Assembly (NCBI RefSeq): GCF_003611695.1
Contig: NZ_RAWE01000010.1
Location: 43,388-107,387, forward strand
Source: Corallococcus carmarthensis
GTDB lineage: Bacteria; Myxococcota; Myxococcia; Myxococcales; Myxococcaceae
Reading direction: 5' to 3'
Length of the DNA stretch: 64,000 bases
The translations under genes were made by a program, and so were the position numbers. A model generated the notes under the pieces. It worked only from the letters and a program-made list of their open reading frames with translations. It was not told the DNA's origin and made no database searches. Shown in pieces: positions 23,819 through 32,316 of this stretch (the stretch's first letter is position 1; the number at the start of each line of letters is the position of its first letter).

Positions 23819-24439
23819 GTGAGTCGTCCTCCGGCCCCCACGCGCCCCGTCTCCACGGCCGCCTTCCAGGGCGTGACGCTGCTCTTCTTCGCGGGCTGCG
23901 CCGCGTGGCTCGTGCGCGAGTCACGGGAGCTGGGAGGTCGTCCCGGGATGATGGCGCTGGGCGTGGCGGTGGCCGCGGGAGGACTGGCGCTGGTGGCGCT
24001 GGGAGCGCTGGTGGCGCTGCTGCGCGGCGGGAGGCTGGTGGCGCTGCGCTCGCGCGCGGAGATGGGCACCTATGCGCTGGTGCTCGCGACCATGGCGGTG
24101 CTGGCCCTGGTGGGCCTGCGGCTGTTCTCCACGGAGGGCCGGCCCGCGCTCGCCACGTTCTGCCTGGGCGTCGCCGGGTGGCTCGCGGGCGTGGGCCTGC
24201 ATGCGGTGCCCGCGCTGTTCCTGGGCCAGACGGGCTTCATCGATTCGCTGGGGCGGCGCACGCCGTTCTCCCGGCTGGAGTGGTTCTCGTTCCAGCGGGA
24301 GCAGGGGGACCTGCCACGCGTGCGGCTCCAGGCGGGGCACGGGACGCGGTTGCTCCTGGCCGCGCGGCTCGCCAGCGAGGACGAGGACGTGGTGCGGACC
24401 GCGTTGCTCGGGGCAGGCCTCAGCGCCCGGCGGAAGTAG
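23819..24439 (+). CDS. Membrane protein of unknown function
   Basis: 206 aa with four hydrophobic helices in the first 140 residues and a soluble C-terminal portion that may be a PH-like domain (SRLEWFSFQREQGDLPRVRL). Start is GTG at 23819. Its 3' end overlaps the convergent gene at 24420 by 20 bases. Family not recognised. Confidence 0.72.
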   Translation: MSRPPAPTRPVSTAAFQGVTLLFFAGCAAWLVRESRELGGRPGMMALGVAVAAGGLALVALGALVALLRGGRLVALRSRAEMGTYALVLATMAVLALVGLRLFSTEGRPALATFCLGVAGWLAGVGLHAVPALFLGQTGFIDSLGRRTPFSRLEWFSFQREQGDLPRVRLQAGHGTRLLLAARLASEDEDVVRTALLGAGLSARRK

Positions 24440-25016
24440 CGCCCTTCCAGGGGTCTCCGCCCACGCCGAAGGCCTCCAGCTGGAAGGACTGGGTCCCGGA
24501 GACGCGCACCAGGCCCAGCACCGGAACGCCCGGGGACCACTGGGCGGTGATGCCTCCCGCGTACGAGTACTCCGTCACCGCCAGCTTCTTTCCGGCGACC
24601 GTCTCCGTGCCCTCGCGCAGCAGGTGGGGCTGGCGGTCCGCGCCCGGTTGGTTGAAGGGCGCGGGCGTGTCCGACGGCGGCCGGCCCGGCACCCGCAGGC
24701 GCATCAGCAGCACGCTCTTCGCGCTGAAGCGCTCACCCTCCACCAGGAAGTCGAAGCCCACGCGTCCGGTGGCGGGCACGTCGATCTCCAGCAGCACCCA
24801 CCGGCCGCGCTTGCCTTCATGGCGTCCCGGGCCGCCCAGCTTGATCACGAACCGAGCGGGCCCGTCCGGCGACGTGTTCACGTAGCGCGCCCAGCCGCCT
24901 TCGCGAACGACGAGCGGCAGCCCGAACAACGCATCCGGCGCGCTGCCTTGCGCCCGGGCGGGCAGGGCCGCAATGCAAACGAACATCACGGCGAGCAACA
25001 CCAGGCTCCGACCCAT
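24420..25016 (-). CDS. Secreted beta-rich protein, unknown
   Basis: 198 aa with a Sec signal peptide ending ALPARA. The mature part is beta-rich with a GGWARYVNTSPDG motif and PVLGLVRVSG near the C terminus. The divergent neighbour at 25069 shows the same order of motifs (GTWVEY, then PVFGVESL), so the two may be distant paralogues. Start ATG at 25016 is fixed by the signal peptide. Confidence 0.75.
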   Translation of the reverse strand: MGRSLVLLAVMFVCIAALPARAQGSAPDALFGLPLVVREGGWARYVNTSPDGPARFVIKLGGPGRHEGKRGRWVLLEIDVPATGRVGFDFLVEGERFSAKSVLLMRLRVPGRPPSDTPAPFNQPGADRQPHLLREGTETVAGKKLAVTEYSYAGGITAQWSPGVPVLGLVRVSGTQSFQLEAFGVGGDPWKGATSAGR

Positions 25017-25068
25017 GCGTCCTCCAAGCTTGTCCGGCGCGGAGCCCCGGACCCATAGTGCTGTTCCC

Positions 25069-25827
25069 ATGCGCCGCCTCCTGTGTCCCGTGTGCACCGC
25101 CGTGCTGCTCTCCGCCACGCCGGCCACGTTCGCCGCGCCCGACGCGGGCGCTGCTCCGGCCCGCCCCACCCCGACGGCGGCTCCCACCGACGCCGGAACG
25201 CCGGCCCCGGCGGATCCGCCCATCGCCCCCGAGCGCCTCGCGGAGGCGCGCGCCCTGGTGCCGCCCCTGCTCCTGTACGGCCAGCTCCAGCCCGTCCTGG
25301 GCACCTGGGTGGAATACACCGTCCTCCCGAAGCAGGGCATGTCGAAGCCGGGCTCCTTCCCCGTCCGCGCCGCCGTGGTGGGCGAAACGCCGCGCGAGCA
25401 CGACACGCTGTACCAGGTGGAGCTGGACTACCAGACGATGCCCCGCAGCCTCATCGTCGTCTGGGTGTCGCGCGCCGGCACCGCCCGCGCCGTGGTGGAG
25501 CGGCTGGCCATCTCCGTGCCGCCCAACACCCCCGTCTCCATCCCCGTGGACCTCCTCGCGGACCACGCCACGCTCCGGGGCGCGCCCGTCCGCCAGCGCG
25601 ACACCGACCTGCGCACCGGCCCCTTCGCCGGCAAGGGCCGCGAACAGACCTTCCGTCTGGAATCCGGCCAGCAGGTGACGGTGGTGACCTCGGCCCGGGT
25701 GCCCGTGTTCGGCGTGGAGTCCCTGCGCGAAGCGGAGGTCACCTGGACGGCCCAGAAGGGCGGCACCGGTGCCCGGCCCGCGCTGGACGCCGTGCCGCTC
25801 TCGCTGCCCCGGCTGCCCGTGCCCTGA
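25069..25827 (+). CDS. Secreted beta-rich protein, unknown (possible paralogue)
   Basis: 252 aa with a signal peptide (MRRLLCPVCTAVLLSATP, then TFAAPDAG) and a Pro/Ala-rich spacer to residue 55. The mature domain contains GTWVEYTVLPKQ and PVFGVESLREAEV. Divergent from the related gene at 24420. Start ATG at 25069 is set by the signal peptide. No family assigned. Confidence 0.75.
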   Translation: MRRLLCPVCTAVLLSATPATFAAPDAGAAPARPTPTAAPTDAGTPAPADPPIAPERLAEARALVPPLLLYGQLQPVLGTWVEYTVLPKQGMSKPGSFPVRAAVVGETPREHDTLYQVELDYQTMPRSLIVVWVSRAGTARAVVERLAISVPPNTPVSIPVDLLADHATLRGAPVRQRDTDLRTGPFAGKGREQTFRLESGQQVTVVTSARVPVFGVESLREAEVTWTAQKGGTGARPALDAVPLSLPRLPVP

Positions 25828-25840
25828 CTTCAGGGCCCTT

Positions 25841-26041
25841 TCATCCGAACGGATAGCCCAGCACGCAGTAGAAGCCGCGGATGTAGATGGTGAGCGCCGC
25901 GAACATCTCCGGCGCGAACGTGGTGATGGCGCCGACGCCGAACATGAACGCCATCAGCAGGATGGTGAACTCCGCCATGGCCTGCCCCCGCGAGCGCGGA
26001 CGCCGCATCCACCGGTAGCCACGCGACAACCAGACGTTCAT
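25841..26041 (-). CDS. Small pilin-like membrane protein of Tad-type operon
   Basis: 66 aa. RSRGQAMAEFTILLMAFMF matches the N-terminal TadE/Flp-like hydrophobic helix with the conserved Glu five residues after the Gly-Gln. Last gene of an overlapping operon; its ATG overlaps the stop of the gene upstream as ATGA. Probably a minor pseudopilin. Confidence 0.7.
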   Translation of the reverse strand: MNVWLSRGYRWMRRPRSRGQAMAEFTILLMAFMFGVGAITTFAPEMFAALTIYIRGFYCVLGYPFG

Positions 26042-26892
26042 CGATTCGACTCCTGGGGAGGGGGAGGAGATGCACGCTCGACGACGAACGTGATCAGCGA
26101 TTCCGGAGGACCGTCCTTGTCCAGCGGCGACAGCGACAGCGACACCCGTTCACCGGGGCGCTCGAAGTCGAGCAGCTCCACGCCCTTCGAGAGGCGCCGG
26201 CCCGAAGGCGCGTAGCCCCGCGAGGGCATCTGTGCCCGGTAGAACTCCGCCAGCATCTGCGGCGTGCCATGCGCCACCTGGGTGAGCGTGGTGCTGCCCG
26301 CATTGCGTCCGGAGCCCTGCTCGTCCACGCGCAGCACCGTCACCGCGCCCGGAGGCTGCGGCAGCGACGCGGGCGCCGTGCCCTGCAGGTGGATGCCCTC
26401 GGGCGCCTCCACCAGCGACGGGAACACGAGCGTGCGCGTCGTCGCGCCGCCCACGCGGATGGTGGTGACGGACACCAGCGCGCCCAGCCGCTCGTCGTAG
26501 TAGTTCACCGCGCCGCCGCCCGCGCCGTCGTCCTGCGTGACGATGTTGCGGCCCCGCAGCCGGAACTCCCGCGCGTAGAACTCCAGCACCTCCCCGGGCG
26601 GGTGATCCGTCTCGAAGTAGCCCAGCTCCATGGGGCTGCCGTTGGCCTCCAGCCGGCCCATGGGCACGAGCGCGGCGCCGGGAAACGGCGGGAACACCCG
26701 CTGCACCCGGCCCACATCCGGAAGTGGCGGCGCCGGAGGCAGCGCCACCTGGGGCCCGGAAGGCGCCGCACGGGGCTCGGCCGACGGGGGCGGCGGATCC
26801 TTCAGCAGCACGGCGGTGGCCACGAGCGCGAGCAACCCGCCCAGGCCCAGCCAGCGCGTGAGCGCGCCCGTGTGGTCCGTCAGGCCACTCAT
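26038..26892 (-). CDS. Membrane-anchored protein of Tad-type operon
   Basis: 284 aa with one N-terminal helix (WLGLGGLLALVATAVLL), a Pro/Ala-rich spacer, then a soluble domain. GELYF-like elements are absent, but repeated patterns FYAREFRLRGR and FYRAQMPSRGY about 140 residues apart suggest two copies of a similar alpha/beta unit. The ATG at 26892 overlaps the upstream stop as ATGA. Function unknown. Confidence 0.72.
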   Translation of the reverse strand: MSGLTDHTGALTRWLGLGGLLALVATAVLLKDPPPPSAEPRAAPSGPQVALPPAPPLPDVGRVQRVFPPFPGAALVPMGRLEANGSPMELGYFETDHPPGEVLEFYAREFRLRGRNIVTQDDGAGGGAVNYYDERLGALVSVTTIRVGGATTRTLVFPSLVEAPEGIHLQGTAPASLPQPPGAVTVLRVDEQGSGRNAGSTTLTQVAHGTPQMLAEFYRAQMPSRGYAPSGRRLSKGVELLDFERPGERVSLSLSPLDKDGPPESLITFVVERASPPPPQESNR

Positions 26893-27986
26893 GGGATGCA
26901 GGCGTCGCTGTTGTAGCGGAAGTAGGCCGCCGCCGCCGTCGTGGACTGCGTGTACTCGGACTCCGGGGCGTTGGAGAAGGTCGCGCCCTGGAAGAAGTTC
27001 CCGCGGCACCGGTACGAGCGCATGGGCCAGTTGTCGCCCCGGCCTCCGGAGTTGGAGAGCCCGCGCTTCGTCTTGATGTCGTTGGGCTCGCAGTTGCCGT
27101 AGCAGTAGCTGGTGTCGTTGCGCCAGTAGGCGGCCTGGAGCACGTCGCCGGGCACCGTGCGCGTCGGCCGGACCGCGGCGAAGTTGCCCGCGGCCGTCAC
27201 CTCGCGGATGACCACGGACTGGCGGATGTAGTCGTCGGAGAAGGGGAAATCGAGCCCCAGCACGGACAGCACCCCTTCAATGGCCTGCAGCGCCCCGCCG
27301 CCGCCGCTCGCCACGCCCGCGTAGACGATGCGGCTCACGCGGTCGTGCGTGAGCTGCTCCACCCGGGGATACGTCTGCGAGGGATTGTCGCCCGGCCCCC
27401 ACGCCCGCCACGTGTCGTGGAAGAGGTAGAAGTGCTCCTGGAAGTTCAGGTCCAGCTGGTTGCCGTTGAAGCCCGTCGTGTAGAGGGCGATCTCCCGCGG
27501 GATGATGCGGTTCACCATCCGCACCTGCACGTCCGCCTGGACCGCGCCGACGCTGGGGTCGAACCCCATGTCCCGCACCAGCTGGTCCGGAGAGCTGCCC
27601 AGCGCGCCAATGGCCGCGCCCGCCAGGCCGCCCACGCCGGCCTGCGCACCCATGTTCGACATCTGCACGCCTTCCAGGGGCGCGTCCGCGTTCTGCGCCT
27701 GGACCTGGATGGTGAGCCCGTTCTGGTAGGCCGTGCCCAGCGTGCCCGTCTTGGTGGAGCCGTCCAGGTCCTGGTAGCGCTGCCGCGCTTCCGCGACGAC
27801 CGTGGACAGGTCCTGGCGCACCGTGCGCTCGAAGGCGACGAAGCGCGCCATCTCCGCCATCTTGATGCGCGCGCGCTGCACCTCCCAGAAGTAGTTGCCC
27901 CAGAGCACCAGCACGACGAGCAGCGGCGCCAGCAGCGCCAGCTCCACCGTCGCCGTCCCCCGCGCCGCGCGGCGGCCCGGGCGCAT
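26889..27986 (-). CDS. TadE/TadG-like pseudopilin
   Basis: 365 aa. ARGTATVELALLAPLLVVLVL at the N terminus is a TadE-like signature with the conserved Glu. A large extracytoplasmic domain follows, with a Cys pair near YCYGNC. Start ATG at 27986 shares one base with the upstream TGA. Likely a minor pilin or assembly factor of a Tad-type secretion system. Confidence 0.78.
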   Translation of the reverse strand: MRPGRRAARGTATVELALLAPLLVVLVLWGNYFWEVQRARIKMAEMARFVAFERTVRQDLSTVVAEARQRYQDLDGSTKTGTLGTAYQNGLTIQVQAQNADAPLEGVQMSNMGAQAGVGGLAGAAIGALGSSPDQLVRDMGFDPSVGAVQADVQVRMVNRIIPREIALYTTGFNGNQLDLNFQEHFYLFHDTWRAWGPGDNPSQTYPRVEQLTHDRVSRIVYAGVASGGGGALQAIEGVLSVLGLDFPFSDDYIRQSVVIREVTAAGNFAAVRPTRTVPGDVLQAAYWRNDTSYCYGNCEPNDIKTKRGLSNSGGRGDNWPMRSYRCRGNFFQGATFSNAPESEYTQSTTAAAAYFRYNSDACIP

Positions 27987-29611
27987 CAGTAGTTGATGCC
28001 TTGAATCAGCCATTCGCTGTCCTCCCAGGCCGGCACCAGCCACTTGAGGTGATCCGCGTCCCAGTGCGTCTGCACGGGCGCCAGGCGCGCGGTCCAGAGC
28101 GGGTTGAAGAAGTTGGGCTCTTCCTTCCACTGGCCGGGCCGGTGGTAGATGGCGCGGCCCACCGCCATGGCCATCATGCCGCCCGTGCGCTGGCGGAAGT
28201 CCGCCGCGTAGCCGTCCTGCTTTCCGCCCACGTACTGCCAGGTCATGTCCAGGTACGACTCGCGGATGCCCTCGCCGTTGTTCTCCGCGGTGTTGTACTT
28301 GCCGTCGCCGTTGCCCTCCATGAAGGCGTTGCGCGACAGGTTCTCCAGCTCGTAGACCGGCTTGCTGCCGGTGCGCTCCGCGCCCATGTCCTTGCCCAGG
28401 ACGATGAGGTTGCACGGGTAGCCGAAGTGGTTCTGCCGGGGGCTGACGAAGCTGGTGTCGGAGGTGATGAACGGCGTGATGCCCAGCCACGGGTGGTGGT
28501 CATCCGTCTTGTTGGAACCGTATTCCTGGTGGAAGCCGCCCCGGTTGTCCGCCGCCGCGCGGAAGCGCAGCCGGAAGACGTCGCTCCAGCCGAAGAGGAA
28601 GCAGGTGGGGCGCACCTCGATGCGGATGTCGTCCGACGCGAAGAGCTGATCCTTGCGGTTGTTCTCGAACCCCTCGTCGAAGCTCTTGATCTGGCTGTCC
28701 GCCGTCTTGCGGATGCGCAGCTCGCCAATCACGACGCACAGCCGGAACTCCCAGCGCCGCCCGATGAGGATGGGACCCTCGCCCTCGGCCGTCCAGCGCC
28801 TGCGCACGCCGTTGGCCAGGTTGCCCATCAGCAGGCGGTACTTGGCCATGTTCGGATCCGACAGCTTGTTGCCTGACACCAGCTTCGCCCGCGTGAGCAT
28901 GCCGGTGGGGTCCACGCCCATGGTGGGACTGCTGCTGAAGGGGCCGTCATCCAGGACGTGGAGGAAGTTCTTGGCGTTGGAGTAGTTGATGTCGCTGGGG
29001 TTGCCGAACAGCGAGGAGACGGAGGCGTTGTTGAAGGACTGTCCGGAGTCCATGTCCTCCGTGACGTCCGCCCGGGGGTCGGTCTTCTCGATGACGTCGC
29101 TGCGTCCCTTCGTGGTGTAGAGGTCGAAGAGGGTGCCGGTGAGCATGGCCTCCTGGGCCAGCCACAGCGCGATGTTGAGCGCTGTCAGCACCGGGATGAG
29201 CAGCCGTGAGACGGTCTCCACCGCGACCTTCCAGGCTTTTATCGCCTGCGAGACCGCCGCGAAGACCGCGCCGATGCCGGGGATGTATTGCAGGTACTTT
29301 GCCGCGACGCCGATGGTGCGGTCCAGGTACACCGCGTGGCTCACGTAGGACATCACCGTGAGCATCGCGGAGTAGTGCACGATCATCGCGCGGTTGGTGT
29401 ACGCGAGGAAGTTGTAGGCCCGCGCTTCCTTCACCGCCAGCGAGTACGCCTGCGCGTCCGCGGCGTCCTGCAGCTTGATCTTCTCGTACACGCCACGGCC
29501 GATACCCACCGACGTCATGATGGTGACGGCCAGCACCAGCATGACCACCACCCCCAACACCATGGCCTGCCCGCGCTCGTCGCGCCGCAGTCTCCGCAGA
29601 ATCCGAAACAT
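27986..29611 (-). CDS. TadG-like pilus-assembly protein
   Basis: 541 aa. RDERGQAMVLGVVVMLVLAV is the TadG/TadE_N (pilus assembly Flp) type N-terminal segment, followed by a long extracytoplasmic domain and a second hydrophobic zone near residues 110-160. It lies between two TadE-like genes in the same operon. The role in a Tad-type machine is inferred from the signature. Confidence 0.76.
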   Translation of the reverse strand: MFRILRRLRRDERGQAMVLGVVVMLVLAVTIMTSVGIGRGVYEKIKLQDAADAQAYSLAVKEARAYNFLAYTNRAMIVHYSAMLTVMSYVSHAVYLDRTIGVAAKYLQYIPGIGAVFAAVSQAIKAWKVAVETVSRLLIPVLTALNIALWLAQEAMLTGTLFDLYTTKGRSDVIEKTDPRADVTEDMDSGQSFNNASVSSLFGNPSDINYSNAKNFLHVLDDGPFSSSPTMGVDPTGMLTRAKLVSGNKLSDPNMAKYRLLMGNLANGVRRRWTAEGEGPILIGRRWEFRLCVVIGELRIRKTADSQIKSFDEGFENNRKDQLFASDDIRIEVRPTCFLFGWSDVFRLRFRAAADNRGGFHQEYGSNKTDDHHPWLGITPFITSDTSFVSPRQNHFGYPCNLIVLGKDMGAERTGSKPVYELENLSRNAFMEGNGDGKYNTAENNGEGIRESYLDMTWQYVGGKQDGYAADFRQRTGGMMAMAVGRAIYHRPGQWKEEPNFFNPLWTARLAPVQTHWDADHLKWLVPAWEDSEWLIQGINY

Positions 29612-29647
29612 CCGAGGGGGTCCTTCTGACGCGCGCCGGGGGAGACG

Positions 29648-30472
29648 CTAGCTGTCCACGGCGCACGCGTTGGGGCCGTGCGCGCCGCTGTTGAGGAGGT
29701 TGGACTGCATGCGCATCGAATAGGTGGCGACGACGGGGATGGCGAAGACGTTGCTGTCAGCGAGCGTGCGGATCTTCTGGTGGTCGCCGCTCTGGCCCGC
29801 GCCCTGGTCCTCCAGGTGGTCCGTGAGGCTGCCGCCGTTCACCTTCTGCGTGGTGAAGTTGACGCCCCGCATGGCCAGGCCGTTGAGCGCCTCGCGGCCC
29901 ATGTAGAACGCGTGCAGCTGCCAGTTCGCGAACGGGATGCGCATCTCGTAGAAGTACGTCACGCGCACCGTGAGGAGGTTGGCCTCGATGACCTGCGCGT
30001 TGCGGATGTCGTCGTAGTCCAGCTCCCGCCCCTGCATGTGCGAACCGTAGGAGGCGAAGAGCCCGGGCAGCTGGCTGCGCCGGGGGTTGAGCACCTCCAC
30101 CCGCACGCGCTCCAGGTTCACCTGCTGATAGCGCTGGTTCTGGGCGGCCAGCTTCTCGTCCGTGTACGCGTCATGGACCAGCGCCACGTTGATGAGCGTG
30201 TCCACGCGGCCCTTGCCGCCGGACTTGGGCGGGCCCAGGGTGGGCAGCACCGCCACGTAGGCGGCCTTCTTCATGATCTCGCAGTCGCCGTGGTTGACGA
30301 TGCCCGCGCGCGCCGCCCGGTACGCGGCGTACTCCGTCATCAGCCGCGCGTGGTGGAGCGTTCCCAACTGGAGGATGCCCAGGATGAGGAACACCATCAC
30401 CGGGATGACCAGCGCGGACTCCACGAGCGCCTGACCCGACTCACCGGGACGGGTTGATTGGGACCTTTTCAT
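29648..30472 (-). CDS. TadE family pseudopilin
   Basis: 274 aa. GESGQALVESALVIPVMVFLILG is the TadE signature with conserved Glu. First gene of the operon, 36 bases before the TadG-like gene. I chose the ATG at 30472; a GTG at 30502 is in frame. No ATPase, secretin or platform gene accompanies this set in the window. Confidence 0.78.
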   Translation of the reverse strand: MKRSQSTRPGESGQALVESALVIPVMVFLILGILQLGTLHHARLMTEYAAYRAARAGIVNHGDCEIMKKAAYVAVLPTLGPPKSGGKGRVDTLINVALVHDAYTDEKLAAQNQRYQQVNLERVRVEVLNPRRSQLPGLFASYGSHMQGRELDYDDIRNAQVIEANLLTVRVTYFYEMRIPFANWQLHAFYMGREALNGLAMRGVNFTTQKVNGGSLTDHLEDQGAGQSGDHQKIRTLADSNVFAIPVVATYSMRMQSNLLNSGAHGPNACAVDS

Positions 30473-30577
30473 GGGACGTCCAATCTTCACACGGTGTGTC
30501 ACCAGGATGCCAGTTGGCGGCCGCCCGGTGGCCCGTCAGCCCTACCCATGAAACAGGGCTGTAACCCAGCAGGACGT

Positions 30578-30598
30578 AAAAACCCGGAAACTACCGGG
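30578..30598 (-). terminator. Intrinsic terminator of the TetR gene
   Basis: On the minus strand, CCCGG-TAGTTT-CCGGG is followed directly by TTTTT. The TAG in the loop is the TetR stop codon, so the terminator overlaps the end of the gene. Confidence 0.7.
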
Positions 30599-31214
30599 AG
30601 CGCCGCGCGGGCTTCGGTGCGTGCACCAGCGTGGCGACGAGGGTCTCCACCAGCGCCTCCGCGGGTGCGCCCTGGAACCCAGAGCAGGTGAGCTTGAGGC
30701 TGATGATGCCGTGCAGGCCCGCCCAGAACACCTCCGCCAGCCGCTCCGGGGGCGTGGCGTCCAGCGTCCGGCCGGCCGCCTGCAAGGCCGCGCAGGCCCT
30801 CACCAGCAGTGCGAAGGATTTGGGCCCCGGGCCCTCCTGCTTGTCCTGGAAGAGGTCCGCGGACAGCCTGGCGTCCTCCATGAAGATGAGGCGGTAGGTC
30901 TCCGTGTTTTCCATGCCGAAGGCCAGGTAGGCCTCCGCCAGACGTGACAGCCGCTGCGCGGGATCCTTCACGGTGGCCGCCGGCTCCAGCACCGCGAGCA
31001 GCTCCTGGAAGCCGCGCACGCACAGCTCCCGCGCGATGGCGTCGCGGTTCTCGAAGTGCAGGTAGAGCGTCGCGGGCGCGTACTCCACCGCGTCCGCCAG
31101 CTTGCGCATGGAGAGGGCGCCAAAGCCTTCCTTCATCACCATGTCGCGCGCCACCTGGAGGATGTGCTCCCGCAGCTCCGCCCGCTGTCGCTCCTTGCGC
31201 TCCGTGATGCCCAT
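30591..31214 (-). CDS. TetR family transcriptional regulator
   Basis: 207 aa. N-terminal helix-turn-helix with LSMRKLADAVEYAPATLYLHF; C-terminal ligand domain similar to the WHG-domain TetR group. Divergent from the epimerase gene with two operator-like palindromes in between. Likely an autorepressor that also represses the epimerase. Confidence 0.93.
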   Translation of the reverse strand: MGITERKERQRAELREHILQVARDMVMKEGFGALSMRKLADAVEYAPATLYLHFENRDAIARELCVRGFQELLAVLEPAATVKDPAQRLSRLAEAYLAFGMENTETYRLIFMEDARLSADLFQDKQEGPGPKSFALLVRACAALQAAGRTLDATPPERLAEVFWAGLHGIISLKLTCSGFQGAPAEALVETLVATLVHAPKPARRSR

Positions 31215-31257
31215 GTCACGAGGTTAGGCCTTGACGAAACGAACGGCCAGCAATAAA

Positions 31258-31284
31258 TGAACGGTGTTCAAAGAACGGTGTTCA
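31258..31284. promoter_or_regulatory. Twin TetR operators
   Basis: Two near-identical palindromes, TGAACGGTGTTCA (31258-31270) and AGAACGGTGTTCA (31272-31284), share the core GAACGGTGTTC with centres 14 bases apart. They lie 44-70 bases from the TetR start and just before the divergent gene. Confidence 0.75.
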
Positions 31285-31319
31285 TCAAAAGTCCGGACGT
31301 TCATTCCCGGGAGGACGAC

Positions 31320-32306
31320 ATGGAGACGGTGGCGTTGTTCGGCGCTTCGGGCGTCATTGGCCAGTCCGTGGCGCGGACGCTTCAGGCGCAGGGCCGGCCG
31401 TACCGGGTGGTCGGGCGCTCGGAGGGAAGCCTGCGGAGGGAGTTTGGCGCGGATCCGCTGGCGGAGGTGGTGACGTGGAATCCGGAGGACCCCGCGTCCA
31501 TCCGGGCCGCGGCGCGGGGCGTCCGGACGATCATCTACATGGTGGGGGTGAACTACTGGCAGTTCCACCTGCACCCGGAGCTGATGCGCCGCACGCTGGA
31601 CGCGGCCATCGCGGAGGGCGTGGAGCGGGTGGTGCTCATCGGCACGGTGTATCCGTACGGGATGCCGCGCACCGCGACGGTGGCGGAGTCCCATCCGCGC
31701 GAGCCGAACTCCTACAAGGGGCGCATGCGCGAGGCGCAGGAGGACCTGCTGCTGGAGGCGGACGCGGCGGGCTCCATCAAAGGGACCATCCTCCGGCTGC
31801 CGGACTTCTACGGGCCGGGCGTGGAGCGCAGCTTCCTGTACCGCGCCTTCGTCGCCGCGTCCCAGGGCAAGCGCGCGCCGCTCATCGGGCCGTTGGATGC
31901 GCCGCACGAGTTCGTCTTCGTGAATGACGTGGGCCCCGTCGTCACCGCGCTGATGGACGAGCCCCGCGCGTACGGCCGCTTCTGGAACCTGGCGGGCGCG
32001 GGCGCCACCACGCAGCGCCAGATGGTGAACGAGCTCTCCGCGCAGGCGGGCCACACCCCGAAGACGATGTCGATGGGCAAGACGCTGGTGCGCCTGGCCG
32101 GCCTCTTCGATCCCTTCATGAAGGAGCTGGTGGAGATGTACTACCTGCTCACGAACCCCGTGCTGCTGGATGACTCCGCGCTGCGTGGCCTGCTGGGCAC
32201 GGTGCACAAGACACCCTACGCGGAGGGCATCCGCCAGACGCTCGCGGCCCTGCGCCAGGAGCAGGAGGCGAAGTCACGTCCGGCGGCGGTCCCCGCGACG
32301 ACCTGA
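31320..32306 (+). CDS. NAD-dependent epimerase/dehydratase family protein
   Basis: 328 aa. Rossmann motif GASGVIGQSVA at residues 8-18. YPYG and SYKGRMREAQE supply an extended-SDR pattern with Tyr and Lys. Start ATG at 31320 follows GGGAGGACGAC; an upstream in-frame ATG lies within the operator. Likely under the divergent TetR. Substrate unknown. Confidence 0.88.
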   Translation: METVALFGASGVIGQSVARTLQAQGRPYRVVGRSEGSLRREFGADPLAEVVTWNPEDPASIRAAARGVRTIIYMVGVNYWQFHLHPELMRRTLDAAIAEGVERVVLIGTVYPYGMPRTATVAESHPREPNSYKGRMREAQEDLLLEADAAGSIKGTILRLPDFYGPGVERSFLYRAFVAASQGKRAPLIGPLDAPHEFVFVNDVGPVVTALMDEPRAYGRFWNLAGAGATTQRQMVNELSAQAGHTPKTMSMGKTLVRLAGLFDPFMKELVEMYYLLTNPVLLDDSALRGLLGTVHKTPYAEGIRQTLAALRQEQEAKSRPAAVPATT

Positions 32307-32316
32307 GCCGCGGTGC

